A stretch of DNA of 64,000 nt from Limonium bicolor. Its lineage: Eukaryota; Streptophyta; Magnoliopsida; Caryophyllales; Plumbaginaceae. A program made the position numbers and the translations under genes. Below, one piece after another: positions 23,596 through 35,795 of the stretch. How positions within the stretch are numbered: position 1 is the first letter of the stretch; every line of letters starts with the position of its first letter. The stretch spans positions 140,918,982-140,982,981 of the forward strand of contig CM041781.1 of NCBI GenBank assembly GCA_023374045.1. The letters run 5' to 3'. Below the pieces are notes generated by a model. It searched no databases. It had not been told where the DNA came from and was given only the letters and a program-made list of their open reading frames with translations.

Positions 23596-25946
23596 TTAAA
23601 AACATTTGGTAAGTTTTTAGCATGGTCCGGGTTTGTGTCGGGGTTACAAACCCGGACCAACCACAGATTTCACTTTCTGGACAATTTTTCATGTGGTCCG
23701 GGTTTGTGTCCGGGTTTACAAACCCGGACCACCCCTGGGATGGTCTTCTGCCATGTTTTTTCTATGGTCCGGGTTTGCGTACCGATTTGAAAACCCGGAC
23801 CACCTCTGGAACTGTCAAAATTTACAGTTTTTGATCAGTTTTCGACCCCTAATTCACCTCTAATCATTTCCTAAACTTTCCACATGTTTAAACACACTAA
23901 AAAAATCTTAAATACTCCTAAAACGTTGGTCCAATTCAGCACCCAATTCTTGTTCAAATTCACAACATTTTCTATTCCCTCTGATGCATTATGCACAACG
24001 GTGCATTTAAACTTCTTCAGACGTTTCACAACCTTCCACCAACCTTACTAAATCCACCAATGACCATTACAAATCATTCCTACATAAAATCACTCCCAAA
24101 ACCCACATTCACTCCTTGTTTCACAAGTTATAAACGCTAATTCTTTTCTAGCATTTCTAAGCTCCTCATATGTAATTGCTACAGATTTTCATCCTTCTCC
24201 TCCTAGCTTCCCAAATACCATTTCAAGGCTATTAAACCACTCTACTCAACACTACAAACACCAAGGTTCTCCCATTCACCAAGCCATCATCAAAACACTC
24301 ATTTTCTACCAAATTTCACCATAACTCCGTGCTTTTCTAGCATTGTCCAAACTCATCTTATCACCAAATTTTCATCCACATTCATCCTAATCTAGCCACA
24401 CCCACAAGGGGTCCTACCAGCATACATAATTCCATAAAATCTCCTCAAACAACATTATCAAAATATAAACTCAATTTACTTGGCTCTAAGGCCTTAAACT
24501 CAAACAACAATTCACAACTCCCTTCAACCTCATTAAAATACATTTCCTCACTTATTTTGGGTTCATTATTTACGTTACCTAATCCCAATATTCTAGAACA
24601 ATTACATAAGCACCAAGGTCGTTTAATTACCTTAATTTCACAAGCTTTTCTTCCCATTTCTCCCCTTCTCTTCCTTGGTCACAATCGGCCAAGTTGGCCA
24701 ACCACTTGCCAACCTAAACATCAATATTCAAATGAGGAATTAGGCACTAAATATTACTCCTAGACTTATTAATTGAGCTAGGTTACAAGGAGGGGTGCTT
24801 AGAGCACAAAAAGGAGAGATTACCTTGAAACCCTAGAATGACTTTTGGTCATGAATCAAAGGAGGACTCCCGAACCACCATTGGAGCCTTGTAGAATAAC
24901 TCAAACAAGGAAGGAACAAGGAATAAGAATGGGGCAAAATCGGTCATACCAAGAAATGAAGGAAAGGTGGGTTTTTCTTGGATATTTTTACCTTGAATGA
25001 AAGAGGAGCCTCCAAGATTCAAGACTATGTAATTTTCTCTTCAAATGGGATATACCCATGGAGATGAACTTCCACCAATGGAGATTTTGAAAAGATAGAA
25101 ATGAATCCCTTGATGAGAGGTGTTCAAATATGTAATTTATTTTTGATTCAGAGTAGTAATGTGGCCTAGGTGAGCAAGGGAGTGTGGGCTGCCATGGAAG
25201 GAAGCTCAAAATCGCTTCCAGTAGAAGAGAGGAAGAAGAAATCGGCAGAAGAAGAAGAAAAGAGAGAGGCAGTACGTGAGGGGGAAAAAATGAGAGGAGA
25301 GAGGAGAGAAAAGCTACTTTACACCTTTTTGCTTTTCCTTTTTTTTTTTTTCTCTTTCTTTTAGCCAATTAGCTAGTTTACAAATTAAGAGAGGGGAGTG
25401 TTGACTACTTATAAAAACCGGCCCACATGTATATGTAAGCTCGAGCGTTTTTCGTCTTTTACAGAAAACGCTCGTTAATTTACCCGGTTTAGCACTATTC
25501 ACTAACCAGGCCCGTTTTTCGGATTTTTCTCGTTTCTTTATTTTAATAGCTCTTAGTCATCCATTAATGTTTAATTATAGTTATATAATCAACTATAATT
25601 TTACGGGGTCGTTTGACTATTTAAAGTCACGTTTTCGAGTTTTCTCGAAAAACGCGCTTTAAGACTCCGTTAGCGTTTTAACGCATTATCTGGATCCGTT
25701 TTCTTCTGGAATTATTTTTCACATGTTCTTAGTGTGTAACTAGGGTATAAAAAAATATATTTATAACCCTAGTGAAGGTTATATACCTCCTAAAATAATT
25801 AAATATGCGTTTTCACGTTTGTGACTTTTATGCATTTTCTTTTCTTTTTCGGTTTTTATTTCTTCACCAATGATCTTAAGGACTTAATTAGCCTTGAAAA
25901 CCATAATTACACTATTAATTAACATATTAAGGTTTGGGGTATTTCA
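23596..25946 (-). mobile_element. Partial LTR of minus-strand element A2 (U3 side)
   Basis: On the minus strand it starts TGAAATACCCC at 25946, directly after a PPT. Its whole length is repeated with high identity at 33438-35795. It is cut off at 23596, where the A1 LTR begins. It contains a GC-rich hairpin array (23624-23803). A TATAAG-like box on the minus strand near 25412 is a possible promoter. Near-identity of the two copies supports LTRs of one element (A2). Confidence 0.75.
23624..23803. repeat. LTR hairpin array, GGTCCGGGTTTG/CAAACCCGGACC type
   Basis: Three inverted-repeat units have arms GGTCCGGGTTTG and CAAACCCGGACC, separated by AT-rich spacers. The position is about 2.15-2.32 kb from the LTR start, matching the arrays in elements B and C. 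Open frames across it are by-products of the repeat. Confidence 0.8.
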
Positions 25947-26794
25947 ATCTACCCCTTAAAAGAACTTCGTCCTCGAAGTTCACACTTCCAAGCATCATTT
26001 GAATTAGAACACGGGGATTACTTGTAAAATAAAACTTCCATTACCAACATACTTTACATCACAACCTCGGACTTAACGGTCCGGGTAACATATCCACATC
26101 CATACATAACATAACATACTTATATGATAACCTCAGACACAACGGTTCGGGTATCTTAACAACATTGTACTTGCATAACAACCCTCAAACTCTCAGGTCT
26201 GGGTAACATAACAACCTTGCAGAACTTAACCACATTAGGACTCAAGGTCAAAATAATAATTATTTCACATACCACAACATGTCATAGCATGTATATCAAC
26301 CAGAAATTCCTTTTCCATCTCTTCATGGTTCGAGACCCATGTTGAGTACATATACACTGTGATCCCGCAGAACCGGTCGCGATGGACACTCTGGTCCCCG
26401 TTCTTTTGGGAGATCAAAACAATTGCATACATCTTTAAAATATACTTCTCATGTCACCGGTCCGAAGACAAAGGCTTGTACGTCCTCAGCTCGTGAGCAA
26501 GTAATACGAAAATACTCTATATGAGGTTAAGTAGAATGAAATCCTTTATTGGAAAATACCATTTGAAAATCCTTTTTACAAGGTCAAGTAAAAGTAGTCC
26601 TTCCTTTGAAAATACCACTTAAGAATCTTAGAATATTAATTGAAGTCTTGAAAATACCAATTGAAAATCTGAAACCACCAACTTAAAATTCTTTGAAAAC
26701 ACAATACAACTCCAAGTCCCATTATTGCTAACTGCATCTTATTCTTGATGTGGTTATTTGTGACCACTTATAGGGAGTTTCAAGAATCATCCAA
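25947..26794 (-). other. Polypurine tract and 3' untranslated tail of A2
   Basis: On the minus strand TTTTAAGGGGTAGAT directly precedes the LTR start, the same arrangement as the PPTs of B and C, and GAACTTCGAGGACGAAGTTC lies just upstream (C has a similar GAACTTTGAGGACAAAGTTC). The rest is AT-rich with no coding region. Around 26740-26910 the text resembles about 15755-15900 in element A1. Confidence 0.6.
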
Positions 26795-27423
26795 CACTAA
26801 TGTGATCAGCATCAGTGTTGAAACTATCTTTCCACCCCAATTTGTGTTCGGCTTCCTTTGATCTCATGATAATCAAGTTTCACCTCCCACTTCATTTTCA
26901 AACAACAACTAATTCAAGCATATACCATTTTCTATCTTTTAATCCATCTAGTCATAATCATTACATCTCCAAGGCATAGAACTCCGTCTATCAATCATCC
27001 TCCAAATTCAACTTAATCCAAGTTACCTAGGGAATTTGATTCTACTAGGTTCTGTATTGGTGTCATACCTCTCCATAAATCACAACACTGTATATATACA
27101 CATATCTATATATATTTTTTTTATCAAAGTATAATACACAATATTACATTTGATATCATATGACCATATACTATCGGGGTTTTAGTTCCCCGGAGTTTTT
27201 CTACTCCCTTACACATATACTTTCACATACATCCGTTAACACAATAAACACACTTATCACAATGGTATTCGCATCTTCTGTGCGCAATTACCACAATTAT
27301 ACCATGAATGAATGTGTATGTTTATGTAACACACACACCAATCATCAAAACAAGTTATTTTGTGCTATGCACACCATTGTTCACGTACACTTGTACGGTA
27401 AAACACACTACGGTTTCACGCTC
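26795..27423 (-). repeat. Arm 1 of a 0.6-kb inverted repeat, LTR-like
   Basis: It matches the reverse complement of 30995-31612 over nearly its full length, with modest divergence. Its right end, GGTTTCACGCTC, abuts a minus-strand PPT-like tract. It looks like the start of an LTR on the minus strand, but its partner is inverted rather than direct. Confidence 0.65.
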
Positions 27424-27437
27424 TACCCCCCTTAAAA
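27424..27437 (-). promoter_or_regulatory. Polypurine tract-like site
   Basis: The minus strand reads TTTTAAGGGGGGTA immediately next to arm 1, the same motif that precedes the 3' LTRs of B and C. Confidence 0.6.
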
Positions 27438-30400
27438 GGGATTACACCACGTAATCAATCACTTAACCACTGGTTGTAACGTCCTACCGTCGTGAAGTGA
27501 ATTTATCTCCACGCGGTTTATTACACAATGTGTTCTGGTTTGAGGGTCTTAGCTATATCGGCGGTTTAGTCCCAAACCAAGAATTCTCCTTAGAGCTTAT
27601 TTAATTCATAACCAGTTTCGATTCTGGCCTGTGAAACTTCTAGGCGTTAATAATTGCCATTCACTCATGTTCACAACACACATCCAACTCTTGAATCGCT
27701 GGCTCACTAGTTTCTGCTGCGCGACTCTTGATAACTTCGAGCTTAGTTTGCCTCCTTCATTATTCTTACTGTATTGTATATCTTCGATTATCACCTTCAT
27801 CTTGGTAATAACGATTTCTCAACCGACGCGTGGTATTTCTTACCAAGAGCGAGTTCGGTGAGTTACAAGCTTTCTATTTACTTCCATAATAATTTACTGT
27901 ATTCCACACTGATTTACTTAATTTCATCCGACTTATTGTCGGTTACGTTGAGCTACTACCTATTGTGTAGTACTCTGTCGTTTATTTCCAACACTTGAGG
28001 TATATTCCATACCGATATTTAACAATCGTGTTATTGTAGTCACTTATGCCAATCAAGTACCTTTGATTGGTACGACCGTGCTTCTCTTATGCATCGGTTT
28101 TATCACACCATAATTCTTGTTCCTCCATCACCATTGACATTACCCAAACTTCCTAGCTATCACATCGATCATTACCGCGCAAGTGCAATACCAAAACACT
28201 CAGTCAAACAGAGTGCAGAGAGAGGCGTAAACTCTTGACAGTAAATCTCTTGTGCGATTGCAATAGGAATTCACACTGTGTTCCTTATCACATAGTACCG
28301 ACCATTGGCTTATGGCCAATCGGTTTGTTATCACTTACCTTGTATGCCCATTGAGTTTCACTCATAACTAGTCTTATTTGCCACATTATTATTTAACAAT
28401 ACTTATGCAACGGTCGCTTACTGCACACGTGCTCTTACTCATTGTATAACTTACTTACACTGCATCCGCTATTATATTAGCTTCCGCTATTACACTGTGT
28501 TTTGCCACTTATTCGGCTGACAGCTGAATACTCTACTCTTCGAGCCTCTATGCTCCTTGAGCATTGTTCATTACACATCTAGTATCCCACACCTATGGTG
28601 GTTGCCATTAGGCTTATCACCCTTTCGTCTGCACAACTAGTACGAATACTTCTTTTCGTAGTAACAACATGGTCAACTCTTAACACATTCTCTGAATTTA
28701 GTTCACATAACTACCGCTGTTGCGGTCTCACAATATCAAGAGGTGTCCCCACACTTTAAGCAGTGGTGTTAGTTATCTGCTACTTACTTATATAACGTAA
28801 ACTTCTGTGATCAATAACATTTTCTTAACATATTCGATTTGTGGCTTTTAAGCCTTATTGCCCGAGCTCTGCCCGTTATAGGCTGTCCACACACATTACA
28901 TGGTTTAGATTGGTATTGGGCTCCATGACAAGGTCGTAGTATCACGGTTCCTTTCAGGGATGCCCCTTCAAGGATGTCAGACTTCCCTCTGACGACTTGT
29001 GTTTAAACTTGGTGTTAATTTCAGCCTTTGCGTTCTGTCACGTATCTTGTTCAACCATTGTTGACCCAAACACCCTTTAAGGATAACTCCTGGTGTATTA
29101 GGTTATGGCTTTTCATCTGGCTTGCACTCATTGGTATGTTTAATTTCTACTTCGCCCCGCGTTCTTTACTGGGTTGAATATTCTCCTTAGTGAGATTGAT
29201 ATCTCTAGTTATCATCTCGGGAGTCTCATCCCGATCATTGCACATTAACATATCCATAGTAGGATCTGCCTCACCATATATAGGCTGGGTACTTACTCCA
29301 GCTATTGTGTTCATCCATCCAGATCCTTAAGACATATGCGACGTCTTTACTTACTAGTCAGTGCACTTCACACTTCTAGATTCTTAAACATTTCCTCGCA
29401 ATAACTCACTAATCCCTTTAGTCCTCTTAACTTAACTGGGTTCCTTTACTTCAACCATTCGATGGTAGTTTATTACTCTTGTGACTTTTACTTCAGACTG
29501 TAGTATGGAGTCGACTACTTCCCGTGTTCCAGACTCCACTCGTATATATACATGGGGGTCCTACTGATACATTGCTACTTACCTGACTACCCCATAAGAA
29601 GGTTTGTCAGGCCCACAAGCTCCTATCAGAGTGCGGTCGTCCCACATTGCTGTTGGTACACTCGTAGTGTCCGTCATACGCCTAGGTGAAGAAGTATTTG
29701 TTGTCAACTCCTCTTATATTATCCTGTGATAATATGCATTCCATGCTTCCCAAACTTAATCAAGGGAAATGTATTCACTGTTGTATTATTATGAACTCAA
29801 TCCAATCCTCGGGTTGTTACCCTTGGGTTTACCGGTTTCCATCCGGTTATTTTAAGTAACTGGGTAAAACTTACCTACCATGTGGCACTGAGGCCCGTGT
29901 AGGTCTTCTGGTTTGTTTTAAAGAAAAAGTCAAATTGAAATAAATGGGTTTGAAAGAAAATCTGGTTTTGAAAAAGGTTTTGAAAATGGATTTAAGTTGA
30001 AAGAAAAATTCTCCTGGTTTTGCAACGTTTCCTTGCCTTAACCGAGTTTAGCTTCCTGCTGACTGGTGTATTTCCAAGTATTGAGGTCAGGCTATTAAGC
30101 CCTTCCACGGTTATGATAATCCCACTTAACTTCATGGTACTTTACTAAGTACCGGTAGTTGTTTAAAAATTTCCGTACAGCCTTGTCATAGCAGCACTTG
30201 CCATGGCAAGTGCGCCATGCTAGCTGGTTATCGGTTCAATACACATTGGTTGCGGTGGGTATGGTTTTCATCCGCACTAATATCAGTGGCCTTGCTGGCC
30301 CTTACTTGATCTTGCAGCCTTAACAATAAATTTTCTGGGTACCTCTCACTGTCTTCACATGAAACATTGACTAGGGTGTTTCCCTTTTCTGGGAGGACAC

Positions 30401-30960
30401 CCTTTCTTAGTATTGTATCCTCCTCGTACTACGTTGTAGTTCCTTAATCTGTGGTATACCATTGCTATATTAGTTAACATTCATGATCCCGTAGACACTC
30501 GTCTCGGGTTTCATTACTCCACTTCTCCACTGTTGCACGATGGGTGCGTTGCTAGCTGGTTGTTCTCGACTGCTCTGCATGTCGACCCAGGTTGCCGGAA
30601 ATTCTATTCCTTTAAGCATAAGATTCTTCACTTTTCGCTATTAAATGCGGCAAACATTGTTCAGATGGAAACAGTCTTCGGGATTCACACCTTTCGGAAT
30701 CTGCCGTATGACAGGTTCTCCATACTTACAGAGGTAAATATCAACTGCCAGATCGGGTTTTCCGAGTAAGAGATGACTCCCATCTCTCTGGCGTTCTCCC
30801 AAGTTCTAAAATAGGGTTTGTGGAGGGCGAGATGGATATTGTAGGCATCCAGTACACACTGGCATTTCCTCACTAGCGTACTTCTCACGCTATCACTCAA
30901 CCCTTAACCCAAAGCACTAAACTCTTAACTCGGTACTTCCTAAGCTCGGTATAATCAGTC
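27438..30960 (-). mobile_element. Non-coding internal domain, LARD-like, about 3.5 kb
   Basis: It is bounded on the minus strand by a PBS (30977-30988) and a PPT-like tract (27424-27437), so it has the extent of a retrotransposon internal domain, but neither strand carries gag, protease, RT or integrase motifs. It shares blocks with 12561-17692 in the same order and with 63240-64000 in inverted orientation, which suggests a dispersed family mobilised by other elements. Confidence 0.5.
30194..30213. other. Perfect palindrome GCACTTGCCATGGCAAGTGC
   Basis: A 20-bp perfect palindrome, homologous to the stem at 16452-16471; it lies about 0.75 kb from the primer site. Confidence 0.6.
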
Positions 30961-30988
30961 ATCAGAGCGATACTTCGCTCTGATACCA
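30961..30988 (-). promoter_or_regulatory. Primer binding site (tRNA-iMet) in a palindrome
   Basis: The minus strand carries TGGTATCAGAGC (30988-30977). ATCAGAGCGA and TCGCTCTGAT form a 10-bp stem around a 4-base loop (30961-30984). The adjoining LTR end is not the expected TGTTACA; instead arm 2 of the inverted repeat begins here. Confidence 0.75.
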
Positions 30989-30994
30989 CTTTTT

Positions 30995-31612
30995 GAGCGC
31001 GAAACCGTTTAGTGTGCTTTACCGTACAAGGTACGTGAACAATGGTGTGCATAGCACAAAATAATTTTGTTTTGATGATGGTGTGGTGTGTTACATAAAC
31101 ATACACATTCATTCATGGTGTAATTGTGGTAATTGCGCACAGAAGGTGCGAATACCATTGTGATAAGTGTGTTTATTGTGTTAACGGATGTATGTGAAAG
31201 TATAAGTGTAAGGGAGTAGAAAAACTCCCAGGGAACTAAAACCCCGACAGTATATGTCATATGATATCAAATGTAATTGTGTATTATACTTTGAATAAAA
31301 AAAAATATAGATATGTGTATATATACAGTGTTGTGATTATGGAGAGTATGACACCAATACAGAACCTAGTAAGAATTAAATTCCCTAGGTAACTGGATTA
31401 AGTTGAATTGGAGGATGATTGATAGACGGCAGTTCTATCCCTTGGAGAGAATGCAAATGATTTATGAATAGATGGATTAAAAGATAGAAAATGGTATATG
31501 CTTGAATTAGTTGTTGTTTGAAAATGAAGTGGGAGGTGAAACTTGATTCATGAGATCAAGAGAAGCGAAACAAAAAAGTGGGGTGGAAAGATAGTTCAAC
31601 ACTGATGCTGAT
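30995..31612 (+). repeat. Arm 2 of the 0.6-kb inverted repeat
   Basis: Reverse complement of 26795-27423. It begins GAGCGCGAAACC at the primer-site junction, where a directly oriented LTR end would be expected. Short frames on its minus strand mirror those of arm 1 and are not genes. Confidence 0.65.
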
Positions 31613-31649
31613 GGAGTTAACGTTATGTTGTGAGTTAGATTCCGCTTGC

Positions 31650-34600
31650 AAGTGTTGTTAAGTGTGTGGTTTGTAGTTGGGGTGGGGTTAAACGCCGCTA
31701 GCCACCCACGTGACTAACAAGGCTAACATACATACATCGTACCGGTCTGATGGACTAAAACTCCGAGCAATACACATTAATCCCGGTCCATGTTTCAACA
31801 TTCATATACACTACCTACAACTGTACCGAGTAATACCAACTAACGCGATACAATTTCGGTTACTCACCACAGCACATCCACAATTTCATGACTACCCAAC
31901 ATACAATCAACTACCCCGTCCTACACTCGAACGGCCTCCAGTTCCTTGTACCTGAAAACAGGAAAGAGAAGAAAGGGTGGCCCCTAGGGCTCAGCACCTT
32001 TGCTGTATGGTAATCCGCAGCCCGCATGCTACCGGGCCACGCACAAATAATTGTCGTTCTTAGCATGCGATTGATTTATTAAAAACATACACAACTACAC
32101 ACATGACTTCATGCTTAAAAGCAAACATCCATTAGTAGGACACAAACACAAGATTAGCACACAAAACATAACATGACACTTCACTTGATAACATACACAC
32201 AACTTAGTTCCATTCTTTTTCTTAGAGAACATAAACTTTACTTAGGGAGTGCCGGGGTGATAGAAGCCCGAGCACAACATACATACATTTTCTTTACTTA
32301 GGTGTGGCGGCCTCATATAGGACTGATCGCACCTTGCACAATTTTCCCCTAGCTCCAATAATGATGAGGTAGGTAAGCCTTGGTTAAGCTTGTGGGTGGT
32401 TGTAATTCAAGGAGGAAAAACAACCATAACATAATAAAGACGGAGTCGAAGCGAACTTAGGCATCAACACCCTACCAACATTACACATGATTTCCCCTAA
32501 CCCGATTGGAAGTTGGGTAGGTAAGCTTTGGCTAAGCTAGTGGGAGGTCGAAATCCAATGAAGGAAATAACCCTAACATAACAGGATGGGAGTTAATTCA
32601 CATATATACATCAACTCCCAAACAATACGCGCGACCGGAACGACTGGATTCCTCACCATACATAACATATACTTATTGGTTAAGGTTCCCTCATGGAACT
32701 TATCACATACATACCTCACAAAGGTTTACTAACTCGGTTAGACACATCAGGGAAGATCACATCTCATTTCAACAACACGGATAACAGTATCCAATAACAA
32801 CACATACTGAACAAGTCACATACATCACACAAAGTCACAACATACACTAACGCACGGATAGCCGTAGTTAGAACGTTCCCGTGGGTTGGGACGTTTATTC
32901 CGAATACCGATCTCTTATGTGAACCTAAGGTCGGTTAACTATTATTTAACACATAATTAAGGTTAAGCGGTATCGGAATTAATTACGCCACAATAATGAA
33001 TTACTATAAACTCATTTCGTGCTTTATCTTGCAAGGTGGCAAACACACAGAAAAACACATTGGCATACAAGCCGGTGTAATCCGGTAGGACACAGGTTGC
33101 AAGAAAACCATACCTTACACCATGGGTTACTCTACCGTGTTCCCGAGGACTTACTCCAACGCGTCACCTCACGCTCCCGGGTAGTTTTCCAACAACTGGT
33201 ATTATTTCAAATATTTTCATTAACATCAGAATCTTACGGTATGTAAATTTCTATTACTCCCGTACTTAACCCGTTATCCCGTTGTTTCGGTTTAGCTTTG
33301 TGTACTTTAACTCACAACTTTCTCACATCCAACCTAACACTTGTTCACACCTTTTAAGGCCTTTAAAACTCACCAAACAAGGCCTAGTCAACATCTAAAA
33401 CCATTACCATTCACTTCTCCATCATAACAACTTTAAAACACATTCTGGTAAGTTTTTAGCATGGTCCGGGTTTGTGTCCGGGGTTACAAACCGGACCAAC
33501 CAGATTTCACTTTCTGGACAATTTTTCATGTGGCCCGGGTTTGTGTCCGGGTTTACAAACCCGGACCACCCCTGGGATGGTCTTCTGCCATGTTTTTGCT
33601 ATGGTCCGGGTTTGCGTACCGATTTGCAAACCTGGACCACCTCTGGAACTGTCAAAATTTACAGTTTTTGATCAGTTTTCGACCCCTAATTCACCTCTAA
33701 TCATTTCCTAAACTTTCCACATGTTTAAACACACTAAAACACTCCTTAAATACTCCTAAAACGTTGGTCCAATTCACCACCCAATTCTTGTTCAAATTCA
33801 CAACATTTTCTATTCCCTCTGATGCATTATGCACAACGGTGCATTTAAACTTCTTCAGACGTTTCACAACCTTCCACCAACCTTACTAAATCCACCAATG
33901 ACCATTACAAATCATTCCTACATAAAATCACTCCCAAAACCCACATTCACTCCTTGTTTCACAAGTTATAAACGCTAATTCTTTTCTAGCATTTCTAAGC
34001 TCCTCATATGTAATTGCTACAGATTTTCATCCTTCTCTTCCTAGCTTCCCAAATACCATTTCAAGGCTATTAAACCACTCTACTCAACACTACAAACACC
34101 AAGGTTCTCCCATTCACCAAGCCATCATCAAAACACTCATTTTCTACCAAAATTTCGCCATAACTCCGTTGCTTTTCTAGCATTGTCCAAAACTCATCTT
34201 ATCACCAAATTTTCATCCACATTCATCCTAATCTAGCCACACCCACAAGGGGTCCTACCAGCATACATAATTCCATAAAATCTCCTCAAACAACATTATC
34301 AACATATATACTCAATTTACTTGGCTCTAAGGCCTTAAACTCAAACAACAATTCACAACTCCCTACAACCTCATTAAAATACATTGCCTCACTTATTTTG
34401 GGTTCATTATTTACGTTACCCAATCCCAATATTCTAGAACAATTACATAAGCACCAAGGTAGTTTAATTACCTTAATTTCACAAGCTTTCTTCCCATTTC
34501 CCCCATTCTCTTCCTTGGTCACAATCGGCCAAGTTGGCCAACCACTTTCCAACCTCAAACATCAATATTCAAATGAGGAATTAGGCACTAAATATTACTC

Positions 34601-35795
34601 CTAGACTTATTAATTGAGCTAGGTTACAAGGAGGGGTGCTTAGAGCACAAAAAGGAGAGATTACCTTGAAACCCTAGAATGACTTTTTGTCATGAATCAA
34701 AGGAGGACTCCCGAACCACCATTGGAGCCTTGTAGAATAACTCAAACAAGGAAGGAACAAGGAATAAGAATGGGGCAAAATCGGTCATACCAAGAAATGA
34801 AGGAAAGGTGGGTTCTACTTGGATATTTTACCTTGAATGAAAGAGGAGCCTCCAAGCTTCAAGAATATGTAATTTTCTCTTCAAATGGGATATACCCATG
34901 GAGATGAACTTCCACCAATGGAGATTTTGAAAAGATAGAAATGAAGCCCTTGATGAGAGGAGTTCAAGTATGTAATTTATTTTTGATTTGGAGTAGTAAT
35001 GTGGCCTAGGTGAGCAAGGGAGTGTGGGCTGCCATGGAAGGAAGCTCAAAATCGCTTCCAGTAGAAGAGAGGAAGAAGAAATCGGCAGAGGAAGAAGAAG
35101 AAAAAGAGAGAGGCAGTACGTGAGGGGGAAAAAAAAGAGAGGAGAGAGGGAGAAAAGCTACTTTACACCTTTTTGCTTTTCCTTTTGTTTTTTTTTCTCT
35201 TTCTTTTAGCCAATTAGGTAGTTTACAAATTAAGAGGGGGAGTGTTGACTACTAATAAAAACCGGCCCACATGTATATGTAAGCTGGAGCATTTTTCTTT
35301 TTTACAGAAAACGCTCGTTAATTTACCCGGTTTAGCACTATTCACTAACCGGGCCCGTTTTTCGGATTTTTCTCGTTTCTTTAATTTTAATAGCTCTTAG
35401 TCATCCATTAATGTTTAATTATAGTTATATAATCAACTATAATTTTTACGGGGTCGTTTGACTATTTAAAGTCACGTTTTCTAGTTTTCTCGAAAAACGC
35501 GCTTTAAGACTCCGTTAGCGTTTTAACGCATTATCTGGATCTGTTTACTTCTGGAATTTTTTTTTTCACATGTTCTTAGTGTGTAACTAGGGTATAAAAA
35601 AATATATTTATAACCCTAGTGAAGGTTATATACCTCCTAAAATAATTAAATATGTGTTTTCACGTTTTGTGACTTTTACGCATTTTCTTTTTCTTTTTGA
35701 TTTTTATTTCTTCACCAATGATCTTAAGGACTTAATTATCCTTTGAAAATCATAATTACACAATTAATTAACATATTAAGGTTTGGGGTATTTCA
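31650..35795 (-). mobile_element. LTR of minus-strand element A2, about 4.1 kb
   Basis: The right half (33438-35795) is a near copy of 23596-25946; the left half resembles the U5 side of the A1 LTR, including CCACCCACGTG near 31700, whose complement occurs in the U5 of element C. It starts TGAAATACCCC on the minus strand at 35795 and abuts the Tat-type RT fragment. The U5 end near 31613-31650 is not intact. I find no gene in it. Confidence 0.65.
33461..33641. repeat. LTR hairpin array, second A2 copy
   Basis: The same three-unit array as 23624-23803, with a few substitutions and small indels, some of which disturb one arm (for example ACAAACCGGACC in place of ACAAACCCGGACC). Confidence 0.8.

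Noticed and set aside
25170..25364. Lys/Glu-rich small protein
   Set aside because: A purine-rich LTR leader tract; the same segment recurs in the duplicate LTR at 35024-35209 with changes that do not respect the frame.
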